Of a DNA stretch of 29,509 nt, positions 15,728 through 21,280 are shown piece by piece; the stretch's first letter is position 1, and each line of letters begins with the position of its first letter. The position numbers were made by a program, and so were the translations under genes. The notes under the pieces are model-generated. The model saw only the letters and a program-made list of their open reading frames with translations, ran no database searches and was not told where the DNA came from. Origin of the DNA: a virus; the IMG/VR virus record IMGVR_UViG_3300006802_000371, positions 1 through 29,509 of that record; one strand, written 5' to 3'.

Positions 15728-16331
15728 GTTGCACAATCCAGAACCTTGGTTGGCAGGGTGGCTTCCTTGGATGCGTGAAACGCAGGGTGTGCTTGCGTTT
15801 GACGTTGGAGCAAACGCAGGTGAGTGGTCTGCGATTCTGTCAGAAATCTTCTACCGCGTGATTTCCGTTGAGCCTGACGTGAGGTGCCATGCGCCGGAAG
15901 GCAAGGCATATGACCGTCGCGCCGTGTGGAGTCACAGCGGAAAGGCTGTGCTGTACGGCAGAGAAGACGCCGCTCAATCGTCACTGTTGCCAACGCACAG
16001 CATTGGGCGAGGCAAAGGCGCTCCGGTCAGTGTGGTCAGCACCAAGCGAGTTGCGTGCGTCACGCTGGACCAGTTAGCAGAAGAGCACGGCCCTCCGGAC
16101 TTTGTGAAAATAGACATCGAAGGCGCAGAGGCTTTTGCCCTAGAGGGCGCAACCGCTCCCTGTTTTTCCCGGTGTCAGTGGCTGATTGAGCTGCACGACA
16201 CACGAGAAAGCGTGCTGCCACAGATGCACAGGCTGGGCTACCAACGTGGACGGTTTATCCCAAACCCGTGCGTAGGCGCGGTTGCTGGTCACGAGTGGGC
16301 TTTTTTTCGTTTGGAGGATCAGCGTGACTAG
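15720..16331 (+). CDS. FkbM-family methyltransferase
   Basis: 203-aa SAM-dependent methyltransferase. Motif I is LAFDVGANAGEWS (~residue 30), the second strand ends VISVEPDV, and the FkbM hallmark FVKIDIEGAEAFALEGA lies around residue 135. FkbM enzymes usually methylate sugar hydroxyls on glycans. This fits the two glycosyltransferase-like genes elsewhere in the window and suggests surface or virion glycan modification (inference). GAGGAG (15707-15712) favours ATG 15720 or the ATG 3 nt before it. It overlaps the upstream gene by 8 bp. Confidence 0.85.
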   Translation: MPELHNPEPWLAGWLPWMRETQGVLAFDVGANAGEWSAILSEIFYRVISVEPDVRCHAPEGKAYDRRAVWSHSGKAVLYGREDAAQSSLLPTHSIGRGKGAPVSVVSTKRVACVTLDQLAEEHGPPDFVKIDIEGAEAFALEGATAPCFSRCQWLIELHDTRESVLPQMHRLGYQRGRFIPNPCVGAVAGHEWAFFRLEDQRD

Positions 16332-16512
16332 AACTGACTTGCTCCCTTTAAGTGCAGACGACATTGCACGCATGGAGCACAGAGCACGCGCCGCAGGCCA
16401 ACCTGGCTGGACAGGAACCAGCGGAACGCTTGCTGCGGATGTTATGCGTCTTCTCTGGGAACGGCAGCGCCTGCTGACCGCCCTGCTCGTGAAAGACTTG
16501 CCAAAGGAGTGA
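16324..16512 (+). CDS. Small helical protein (62 aa), unknown function
   Basis: GTG 16324 with GGAGG (16313-16317) 6 nt upstream, overlapping the FkbM stop by 8 bp. The protein is mostly helical (LSADDIARMEHRARAA, then AADVMRLLWERQRLLTALLVKDL) with a Gly/Ser loop between. No signal peptide or motif is seen. It may be a small partner of the methyltransferase or of the exported proteins that follow; no function can be given. Confidence 0.55.
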   Translation: MTRTDLLPLSADDIARMEHRARAAGQPGWTGTSGTLAADVMRLLWERQRLLTALLVKDLPKE

Positions 16513-16514
16513 CA

Positions 16515-16853
16515 ATGCGACGAGCTGCATTGCTGATGGTTCTGGTGTTGTTTGCGTCAACCGCTGAGGCCCGCGTCTTCGGACGACGTGGCGGCAGCTC
16601 CTACCGGTCCCTTCCTGCCGGTGGCAGTTGTGCAACGGCTCAAGGAGTCGCTGACGCGATGGCAAAGCTTGAGTGGGTGGGCCACTTCGGTCTGGGTGGA
16701 CACAAAGGCTATGAAGGCTGCGGAAGCGGCTCATCGCCAGAGGCTGCCTATCGTGGCACCTGCTACGCCTCAAGCGGCATGAAAACGGTTGACAGCGGCG
16801 TGGCTCAAGGGAAGAGCGGTCGCTGGTACTGCTGTCGTCGGTTTGTTCCCTAG
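16515..16853 (+). CDS. Secreted small Cys-containing protein
   Basis: 112-aa protein with a clear Sec signal (MRRAALLMVLVLFASTAEA, cleavage predicted after AEA). The mature part has SCATAQGVADAMAKLEWVGHFGLGGHKGYEGCG, then SPEAAYRGTCYAS and GRWYCCRRF: five Cys and several His in a compact Gly-rich frame. AAGGAG at 16504-16509 sits 5 nt before ATG 16515. It lies in the typical place for lysogenic-conversion genes, between structural genes and the integrase. Its pattern recalls a family of small exported proteins in planctomycetes, but I cannot name it. Confidence 0.65.
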   Translation: MRRAALLMVLVLFASTAEARVFGRRGGSSYRSLPAGGSCATAQGVADAMAKLEWVGHFGLGGHKGYEGCGSGSSPEAAYRGTCYASSGMKTVDSGVAQGKSGRWYCCRRFVP

Positions 16854-16870
16854 GTCTATGGAGAGTCCCT

Positions 16871-17137
16871 ATGCGTCTCGCTCTTGGTTTTGTGTTCTCT
16901 GCTGTCTGTGCTCTGGCCCTTGCTGGCGATGCGTCGCCAGACGTGAGCTGCAAGGGTGCTGCCTGCCAGCCTGTTGAAGCGACCTCGTGTGCTGCCGAGA
17001 AGGCTTGCAGCGGTCGCCGCACGTTCTCGCAACGGCGTGCTGATCGCGTCGCTGGACGTTGTGCCGCACGCGAAGTACGGCAGGAAGCCCGCTCGTGTGC
17101 TGGCTCATGCGCTGGCACGTCTTGCAGCGGCAAGTGA
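16871..17137 (+). CDS. Secreted Cys/Arg-rich small protein
   Basis: 88-aa protein with a Sec signal peptide (MRLALGFVFSAVCALALAGDA). The mature part holds eight Cys in SCKGAAC, TSC, KACSG, GRCAA and SCAGSCAGTSC, spaced among basic residues (RRTFSQRRADRVAGRC). It resembles a small disulfide-rich exported peptide. It follows another exported Cys protein by 17 bp and ends 15 bp before a large inverted repeat, with the integrase facing it. Expression from the prophage could alter the host surface or protect it from other phages (inference). Confidence 0.6.
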   Translation: MRLALGFVFSAVCALALAGDASPDVSCKGAACQPVEATSCAAEKACSGRRTFSQRRADRVAGRCAAREVRQEARSCAGSCAGTSCSGK

Positions 17138-17151
17138 TGCAGGTCCGGGTG

Positions 17152-17196
17152 GCGGGTTGAGCGCGTTGTGTTCCCTTTCCACAACGCGCTCCCCGC
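17152..17196. terminator. Large inverted repeat between convergent genes
   Basis: GAGCGCGTTGTG (17159-17170) pairs perfectly with CACAACGCGCTC (17180-17191) around a 9-nt loop; GCGGG/CCCGC (17152-17156, 17192-17196) extends the stem after a 2-nt bulge. It lies between rightward secreted-protein genes and the end of the leftward integrase. There is no T tract on either strand, so it could be a factor-assisted bidirectional terminator, a recombination-related site or a recognition palindrome. Function is uncertain. Confidence 0.55.
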
Positions 17197-17203
17197 TTCC
17201 CGG

Positions 17204-18094
17204 TCAATCAATCTCTAGGCGTGGCAGATACTGGAGCACGTCATCCTGCGGCACGATTCGCGGGTCTATGTAGTGCTGCCGCGTTGTCCGCTCGTTTGAG
17301 TGTCCAAGGTGCTGCGTAGCGTTGCCGCCGCCTGCCATGACGTAGGAGCCGCTCGCCTTGCGAATCGCGTGAAAGCCTCGCGGCTCAACGCCAGCCGCAA
17401 CAGCGATGCGACGGAAACAGCCGAAAATGCTGTTTTTGTCTGCACGGAAATCCATCCACGGCCATACCCGTTGCCCTGGTGCTCCTCGTCCAAGCTTGAG
17501 CAGGTCAACGAGGTCAGACGGAATCTGCCTGGTAATGGTCTTAGTGTCTCCTTTGCGATACTCGCCAAGGAAGGTGAGTTGGCCTGCCTCAAGGTCTGCG
17601 GTTTCCCATCGGATGCCAAGGTGTCCACCGATTCTCTCGCCTGTGTACCAGCACGAAAGAAGCAGCGACGGCCAAAACCAACTCGCAGGAACTGGGCCTA
17701 TGCCGCGCTCCATCGTGCGAGCCTGCCGGATGAGTGCCGTTACCTCCTCAGCCGTGTACGCACGAGGCGCACGCTCGGGAACTTTGACGAGATTTCGCGG
17801 CAGGTCTAGGAACTCAGCGAGTAGGCGCTTCTTCGCTGCGTAGTTCGCCAGAGCGACGATGTGGGCCAAGTCTTTGCGGACTGTCGCAGGACGCACTAGG
17901 CGCCCTCTGTGCGGCGTCACCTGCCGCCAGCGGACGAATCTGCTGACGACAATGTCCGTTAGGTCTTCCACCATCGGCTCGCGTTGCAGGTGGTCGCGGA
18001 GTCTATCCACGCTGTGAGTGAACAGCTCAACGGTGCGTTCCTTGAGGTTGTGAAGCGGTGCGTATCGGTCTGTCAAAAGCTCTTGTAGCGTCAT
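17204..18094 (-). CDS. int: Tyrosine-type integrase
   Basis: 296-aa site-specific recombinase, the only leftward gene. The N-terminal SAM-like core-binding domain spans ~1-105; the catalytic domain carries Arg154 (TGERIGG), a basic hairpin EYRKGDTKTITRQIP (~179-192), HxxR as FHAIRK (His242, Arg245), His265 in LGHSN and the nucleophile Tyr275 in RQHYID. All six catalytic positions are in place, so the protein should be active. Read on the minus strand, AAAGGGAAA precedes the start. An attachment site is expected nearby but was not recognised. Confidence 0.95.
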   Translation of the reverse strand: MTLQELLTDRYAPLHNLKERTVELFTHSVDRLRDHLQREPMVEDLTDIVVSRFVRWRQVTPHRGRLVRPATVRKDLAHIVALANYAAKKRLLAEFLDLPRNLVKVPERAPRAYTAEEVTALIRQARTMERGIGPVPASWFWPSLLLSCWYTGERIGGHLGIRWETADLEAGQLTFLGEYRKGDTKTITRQIPSDLVDLLKLGRGAPGQRVWPWMDFRADKNSIFGCFRRIAVAAGVEPRGFHAIRKASGSYVMAGGGNATQHLGHSNERTTRQHYIDPRIVPQDDVLQYLPRLEID

Positions 18095-18130
18095 GGTTTT
18101 TCCCTTTGCGACGCATTGTCTCGGATGGCT

Positions 18131-18152
18131 GTGAACGTGTACAGCGGTTCAC
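18131..18152. promoter_or_regulatory. Dyad upstream of the integrase
   Basis: GTGAAC (18131-18136) and GTTCAC (18147-18152) form a 22-bp dyad 37 bp upstream of the integrase start. The 177-bp gap 18095-18271 also contains a looser GTCCCA...TGGGAC pair (~18186-18215). These could be operator or arm-type recombinase sites. No clear leftward -35/-10 pair was found. Confidence 0.3.
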
Positions 18153-18237
18153 TACTCCCATGCCCTCCGCTAGACATACGTTGAGTCCCATCTTTTCCGC
18201 GTGTCGGTTGGGACGCAAATCGGCCTGCCTGAATCTG

Positions 18238-18266
18238 TTGCTTTTGGTTCCTCTAGCGGTACCATT
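18238..18266 (+). promoter_or_regulatory. Composite promoter/operator O1
   Basis: -35-like TTGCTT (18238-18243), 16-nt spacer, -10-like TACCAT (18260-18265). The spacer and -10 lie in a 24-bp element (18243-18266), TTTGGTTCCT-N4-CGGTACCATT, the least symmetric of three copies. The predicted transcription start falls on the A of ATG 18272, so the next gene would be leaderless. Confidence 0.6.
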
Positions 18267-18271
18267 GAGGC

Positions 18272-18502
18272 ATGATTGCCATGAAGGATGACGCCGGAAA
18301 CCGCATGATCGGGGCCAACGAGGCTGCTGAGCTGTACGGCTGCTCCCAGCGGTACATCCGACGACTTGCTGCCGAGGGCCGGATCCGCTCTGAAATCGTT
18401 GGCCGGACGTACCTCGTGTCCGCTGCTGACGTGAAAAAGCTTTCCAGCCGCCAGGACGGCGGGCGCCTTCGCAAGCGGGCAACAGGCCATAAACCAGGCT
18501 AA
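18272..18502 (+). CDS. Excisionase/MerR-type helix-turn-helix protein
   Basis: 76-aa DNA-binding protein: MIGANEAAELYGCSQRYIRRLAAEGRIRSEIVGRTYLVSAADVKKL is a standard HTH_17 (excisionase-family) winged helix, with a basic C-terminal tail (RLRKRATGHKPG). There is no ribosome site; the promoter's predicted start coincides with ATG 18272, suggesting a leaderless message, although ATG 18281 or 18305 would also keep the domain. It lies divergent from the integrase, so it is either the excisionase or the lysogeny regulator acting on the adjoining operators. Confidence 0.75.
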   Translation: MIAMKDDAGNRMIGANEAAELYGCSQRYIRRLAAEGRIRSEIVGRTYLVSAADVKKLSSRQDGGRLRKRATGHKPG

Positions 18503-18507
18503 CTCTC

Positions 18508-18545
18508 GGCGTTTCTGCCTTTTTCGGAAATCTGGATTCTTTTTT
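18508..18545 (+). terminator. Possible weak terminator
   Basis: After the HTH gene, a short GGC/GCC stem (18508-18519) is followed by TTTTT, and a second T run lies at 18539-18545, just before the next promoter. The stem is only 3 bp, so termination would be weak. It could insulate the HTH gene from the next unit. Confidence 0.25.
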
Positions 18546-18555
18546 GTGAAGACAC

Positions 18556-18585
18556 TTGACCAATGGTTCCGATAGCGGTACCATT
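18556..18585 (+). promoter_or_regulatory. Composite promoter/operator O2
   Basis: -35 TTGACC (18556-18561), 17-nt spacer, -10 TACCAT (18579-18584). The 24-bp dyad AATGGTTCCG-N4-CGGTACCATT (18562-18585) fills the spacer and -10; its two halves match at 9 of 10 positions, making it the best copy. The sequence just beyond (TTGGGGCATGA) is also nearly identical to O1, including an ATG at the predicted transcription start. Confidence 0.75.
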
Positions 18586-18590
18586 GGGGC

Positions 18591-18638
18591 ATGACGCAGC
18601 AACGAGCTGCGAGCCACAAAGGAAAGGGAAAACGATGA
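18591..18638 (+). CDS. Possible leaderless 15-codon leader peptide
   Basis: ATG 18591 sits at the predicted transcription start of O2 and begins MTQQRAASHKGKGKR, a basic 15-residue peptide. Its TGA overlaps the ATG of the following gene (ATGA), the arrangement of translational coupling. The same ATG is kept at the matching position of O1, where it starts the HTH gene. It may be a real leader or a coincidence. Confidence 0.3.
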   Translation: MTQQRAASHKGKGKR

Positions 18639-18883
18639 CCAACGCCGTCCAAAAGTTTCAGATTGGCAAGACCTACAGCACTCGTGCCGCTTGCGACTGG
18701 GACACGATCTACAGCTGGACGGTCATTGCCCGCACGACAAAGACCGTGACGCTCAAGGATCGTCACGGCGAAATCAGCAAGCGTGGCGTGAAGGCCGACT
18801 ATGACGGCACGTCAGAGGCTTGCTACCCAGATGGCAAGTATTCAATGTGCCCAGTCATCAAGGCAGATCGTGAGCTGAGCTGA
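18635..18883 (+). CDS. Early protein of a widespread phage/plasmid small family, unknown function
   Basis: 82-aa protein: FQIGKTYSTRAACDWDTIYSWTVIARTTKTVTLKDRHGE...KRGVKADYDGTSEACYPDGKYSMCPVI. The G-K-x-Y-x-T-R-S/A-x-C-D opening, the R-T-x-K-T-V-T block and a Y-S-M-x-P-V end are typical of a small uncharacterised beta-rich family seen in phages and conjugative elements. An AAAGGGAAAA sequence precedes the start, and a coupled upstream 15-codon frame may assist. As the first gene after a repressor-controlled promoter it is probably expressed very early. Confidence 0.7.
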   Translation: MTNAVQKFQIGKTYSTRAACDWDTIYSWTVIARTTKTVTLKDRHGEISKRGVKADYDGTSEACYPDGKYSMCPVIKADRELS

Positions 18884-18893
18884 CAGGAAATGT

Positions 18894-18921
18894 CTAACGC
18901 GGAGGAACTGAGGTTCCTCGG
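18894..18921. repeat. Palindromic repeat, copy 1
   Basis: 28-bp element containing CGGAGGAAC-TGAG-GTTCCTCGG, identical at 25 of 28 positions to a second copy 304 bp downstream. One pair of the dyad is mismatched. It lies in the leader between the early gene and a 23-codon gene. Confidence 0.7.
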
Positions 18922-18939
18922 CTCACAGGGAGGGAACCC

Positions 18940-19011
18940 ATGAACGCTGAACTTTGGATTGAGCTTCTGATTGTTGTCCTGCGGATCGTTTCCGCTGGGC
19001 TTTGTTGTTGA
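18940..19011 (+). CDS. 23-residue hydrophobic microprotein
   Basis: ATG 18940 preceded by GGGAGG (18928-18933) 6 nt upstream, an excellent ribosome site. It encodes MNAELWIELLIVVLRIVSA then GLCC, a single membrane-spanning helix with an acidic N-terminus and a Cys pair at the end. The stop lies inside the -35 of the next promoter. Small hydrophobic early phage peptides can disturb host membranes or bind host membrane proteins, but no family is recognised. The strong ribosome site is the main evidence that it is translated. Confidence 0.55.
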   Translation: MNAELWIELLIVVLRIVSAGLCC

Positions 19012-19037
19012 CGAATGGTTCCGGTGTCGGTACGGTT
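19008..19037 (+). promoter_or_regulatory. Composite promoter/operator O3
   Basis: -35 TTGACG (19008-19013), 17-nt spacer, weak -10 TACGGT (19031-19036). The 24-bp dyad AATGGTTCCG-N4-CGGTACGGTT (19014-19037) fills it in the same register as O2. The left half is identical to O2; the right half has two changes. Confidence 0.65.
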
Positions 19038-19047
19038 TGCTCGCACA

Positions 19048-19071
19048 AATGATTCCGACAAAGGAACTTTT
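19048..19071. promoter_or_regulatory. Degenerate fourth operator O4
   Basis: AATGATTCCG-N4-AGGAACTTTT, 10 bp after O3. Its left half matches the O2 half-site at 9 of 10 positions and its right half, read inverted, at 7 of 10. It lies just upstream of the strong promoter at 19082, where a bound repressor could act on it. Being adjacent to O3 it could support cooperative binding. Confidence 0.4.
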
Positions 19072-19081
19072 CTTGGGCTTG

Positions 19082-19109
19082 TTGACAGACCAGTGAACGG
19101 GCGTATAGT
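19082..19109 (+). promoter_or_regulatory. Strong sigma70-type early promoter
   Basis: TTGACA (19082-19087), 16-nt spacer, TATAGT (19104-19109): near-consensus elements, the best promoter in the window. Transcription should start near 19116, giving a short leader with AGGGAG before ATG 19135. It probably drives the whole rightward recombination and replication operon. Confidence 0.8.
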
Positions 19110-19134
19110 GCCCACACGGAAGGGAGACTAGTGA

Positions 19135-19389
19135 ATGTATGTACACTATCGAGAAGCTGCTGCTGCGGTGGCTGGCATGCAGGAAACCTACGGTCCGCTT
19201 ACGCGGAGGAACTCAGGTTCCTCCGTGCTTTTCTGGCTGAAAGGCGACCTGTGCCGAGGGCACGTCATGTCGGTTGAACGTGGCGTGACAGGCGACGTGT
19301 ACAGCGTCAGGCGGCACGTCGTCGGTGGAGGGACTGAGGTTGTTGAGGTGAAGGAAAAGGCAATCGTCTTTGGAAGGGATAACGCATGA
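19135..19389 (+). CDS. Early protein (84 aa), unknown function
   Basis: First gene after the strong early promoter; AGGGAG (19121-19126) is 8 nt before the ATG. The protein is beta-rich in its second half (GHVMSVERGVTGDVYSVRRHVVGGGTEVVEVKEKAIVFG). Its reading frame contains the second copy of the palindromic repeat (19198-19225), which encodes TRRNSGSSV. The stop overlaps the recT start (ATGA). No family is recognised; a small regulator or recombination accessory is possible. Confidence 0.6.
   Translation: MYVHYREAAAAVAGMQETYGPLTRRNSGSSVLFWLKGDLCRGHVMSVERGVTGDVYSVRRHVVGGGTEVVEVKEKAIVFGRDNA
19198..19225. repeat. Palindromic repeat, copy 2
   Basis: Second copy of the 28-bp element, with a perfect 9-bp dyad CGGAGGAAC-TCAG-GTTCCTCCG (19204-19225) followed by TGCTTTTCT. 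It is inside the coding sequence of the 84-aa early gene, roughly 85 nt after the predicted transcription start, where a hairpin could act as an attenuator or antiterminator-binding site. Confidence 0.7.
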
Positions 19390-20177
19390 GCACAGAACTG
19401 ACCACACAAACGCAAGTCCCGCAGCGGGGACTTGCTCTGTCCTCCTTTGAGGACGCATTCCGCTTTGCGGGAATGGTGGCGAAGAGCGACTTCGCGCCAC
19501 GGGATTTCAAGGGGAAGGCCGAAGCCTGCCTGCTTGCGATGCAGCACGGCGCAGAGCTTGGGCTCTCCCCGATGCAATCACTGCAATCAATCGCGGTGGT
19601 GAACGGCAGGCCAAGCGTGTACGGAGACACGGCCCTGGCCGTCTGCAAGGGCTCGGCAGTCTGCGAGTGGGTGAGAGAGTCCATTGAGGGTGATGGCGAG
19701 AGCATGGTTGCCGTATGCCTCGCCAAGCGTCGCGGAGACGCTCAGCCGGTTGAGGTCCGCTTCGGTGTCGCTGAGGCGAAAAAAGCCGGTCTTTGGGGAA
19801 AGGGTGGCCCCTGGACTCAGTACCCGCGACGAATGCTTCAGATGCGAGCGAGAGGGTTTGCTCTGCGAGACGCATTCCCTGACGTGCTGCGCGGACTTGT
19901 CACTGCCGAGGAGGCTGCGGACTACACGCACCACGAAGAACCGCAGCCAGCGACACCAAAGGTGACGCAGCCACGCCCGCCAGTCGCAGACGACGAGGCA
20001 ATGGCGAAGGCTCGCGCTGCAATCGAGTTGGCTCAAACATCTGAGCAGGTCAGGAAGTTTGCCGCTGTTGTCCGCTCACGCTTGGACGACGGTTTCTATC
20101 TGGAAGAGCAAGCGGCAGACCTGTTTGAGTTGCTGGACGAGCGACTCTCGATGATGGAAGAGGAGGTGCCAGCGTGA
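19386..20177 (+). CDS. recT: RecT-family single-strand annealing protein
   Basis: 263-aa recombinase. Family blocks: FAGMVAKSDFAPRDFKGKAEACLLAMQHGAELGLSPMQSLQSI, NGRPSVYGD, and FGVAEAKKAGLW...GPWTQYPRRMLQMRARGFALRDAFPDVLRGL. RecT anneals single strands during phage replication and recombination. The C-terminal third (after ~185) is Pro-rich and then helical and acidic, probably a partner-binding tail. No RecE/exonuclease is adjacent, although a nuclease-like gene follows three genes later. Confidence 0.9.
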   Translation: MSTELTTQTQVPQRGLALSSFEDAFRFAGMVAKSDFAPRDFKGKAEACLLAMQHGAELGLSPMQSLQSIAVVNGRPSVYGDTALAVCKGSAVCEWVRESIEGDGESMVAVCLAKRRGDAQPVEVRFGVAEAKKAGLWGKGGPWTQYPRRMLQMRARGFALRDAFPDVLRGLVTAEEAADYTHHEEPQPATPKVTQPRPPVADDEAMAKARAAIELAQTSEQVRKFAAVVRSRLDDGFYLEEQAADLFELLDERLSMMEEEVPA

Positions 20178-20437
20178 GCACCTCCCCATCCCGAGTGTCG
20201 GCAATCCTTTTCAGTCGCGGCCTTGGCGAGCTAGGAGACGAGTTGAAACGACGACTGCAATACCTGGAGTACCTCCAAGAGTTGGCACTCAATCAGCAGG
20301 CAAAGATTCAAGAGCTTGAGAGTCTGCTGCCTGACGACGTGAAGGAGCAGCGGCGGCAAGAGCAGGAAGAGCGTGCGGCTGCGGCTCGCGGAAGTGGCGG
20401 CGGCTTTCGCAGGGCGCCAGCGGAAAGCGACGGGTGA
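20174..20437 (+). CDS. Coiled-coil protein (87 aa), unknown function
   Basis: GTG start overlapping the recT stop (GTGA). Residues ~18-70 form a long amphipathic helix (ELGDELKRRLQYLEYLQELALNQQAKIQELESLL), followed by an Arg/Gln/Glu-rich run and a Gly-rich end. A coiled-coil adaptor for RecT or the following DNA-binding protein is plausible from position. No family recognised. Confidence 0.6.
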   Translation: MSTSPSRVSAILFSRGLGELGDELKRRLQYLEYLQELALNQQAKIQELESLLPDDVKEQRRQEQEERAAAARGSGGGFRRAPAESDG

Positions 20438-20440
20438 GCC

Positions 20441-20758
20441 ATGAGCGATTACTGGCCCGATCCTGAGCTGCCACTTTTCAGCAAGCCAGCGCCTGCGCAG
20501 CAGCACAGTCGCACAAGCATGGCTGCGGCTGATTCGCTGGAACCAGAGACGTTGAACCGTCTCCAAGCAATGGTGCTGCGGTACATCAGCGAGCATCCGC
20601 AGGGATGCACGGACGAAGAGGTGCAGACTGGCCTGAGACTAAACCCCAGCACTGAAAGGCCGAGGCGCATCGAGTTGGCTCGTCGCGGTCTTGTTGTCCA
20701 GGCAGGTGAACGCAGGACGACAAGCGGCAGGAAGGCGACCGTGTGGAGGGTTGCTTGA
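20441..20758 (+). CDS. Winged-helix DNA-binding protein
   Basis: 105-aa protein. An N-terminal flexible part (PDPELPLFSKPAPAQQ) is followed by a winged helix: LQAMVLRYISEHPQGCTDEEVQTGLRLNPSTERPRRIELARRGLVV with a basic wing (RRTTSGRKATVWRV). The helix-turn-helix is of the MarR-like/type seen in small phage wHTH proteins. The N-terminal ELPLF resembles the pentapeptide by which proteins bind the sliding clamp. Its stop overlaps the next start. A role in recombination or replication control is inferred from the operon. Confidence 0.7.
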   Translation: MSDYWPDPELPLFSKPAPAQQHSRTSMAAADSLEPETLNRLQAMVLRYISEHPQGCTDEEVQTGLRLNPSTERPRRIELARRGLVVQAGERRTTSGRKATVWRVA

Positions 20759-21264
20759 TGATCGTCGTGAACGAAGACCTGCAAGCGGAAGCTGTCAGGT
20801 TGTTGCGCAAGCTTGGGCAGCTCTTTGGCGTGCGTGTCCATGAAGCCAACGCTGACATCGGGAAGCGGTGGGAGAAAGAGGTGGCGGCGAGATTGAAGAG
20901 GCTTTTTCCTGGCAAAGTTTCCTACAAGCAGGACGGCCACGAAATGCAGGACGTTTTGGTGTTTGGGTATGGGGTGCAATGCAAGCACAGGGAACCAAGT
21001 AGCAGCGGCAAGTTTTGCATTTCGTTTACCGCTCGCGCGAATGAGTACACCAAGTCTGACATCAGGTTTTTTGCCTGCCGCTACGGGCAGGCTGAGTACA
21101 TCGTTCCCTTTGATGCGATGTGCGACAGCAACGGCAAGCTGCGCAAATCAATCCCGGTGAAGAGTCTCGCGAAATACCGCGATCGCTGGGACTTGATTAC
21201 GCCGGAGGCTTCCGGTTGTTGTCAGTGCGACAGCCAGGCAACGCTGCCAGGCTTTGAAGAATAG
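20758..21264 (+). CDS. Probable PD-(D/E)XK-type nuclease
   Basis: 168-aa protein. GKRWEKEVAARLKRLFPG, then QDGHEMQDVLVFGYGVQCKHRE matches the Glu ... Asp ... Q-x-K layout of small restriction-like/Holliday-resolving nucleases. The C-terminus has CCQC and ends QATLPGF-EE, similar to a short clamp-binding motif. ATG 20758 overlaps the previous stop. It could serve as the exonuclease or resolving partner of RecT, though RusA is also encoded further on. The family is assigned with moderate confidence because only the motif supports it. Confidence 0.6.
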   Translation: MIVVNEDLQAEAVRLLRKLGQLFGVRVHEANADIGKRWEKEVAARLKRLFPGKVSYKQDGHEMQDVLVFGYGVQCKHREPSSSGKFCISFTARANEYTKSDIRFFACRYGQAEYIVPFDAMCDSNGKLRKSIPVKSLAKYRDRWDLITPEASGCCQCDSQATLPGFEE

Positions 21265-21280
21265 AAAGCAAGGTTGCGAC

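Noticed and set aside
16348-17211. Long minus-strand open frame (287 codons) opposite the exported-protein genes
   Set aside because: Composition is Arg/Ser/Pro/His low complexity with no domain, and the + strand genes there have signal peptides and ribosome sites.
18131-18152. attP core between integrase and early genes
   Set aside because: A dyad is present but there is no tRNA-like sequence or duplicate core in the window to support an attachment site.
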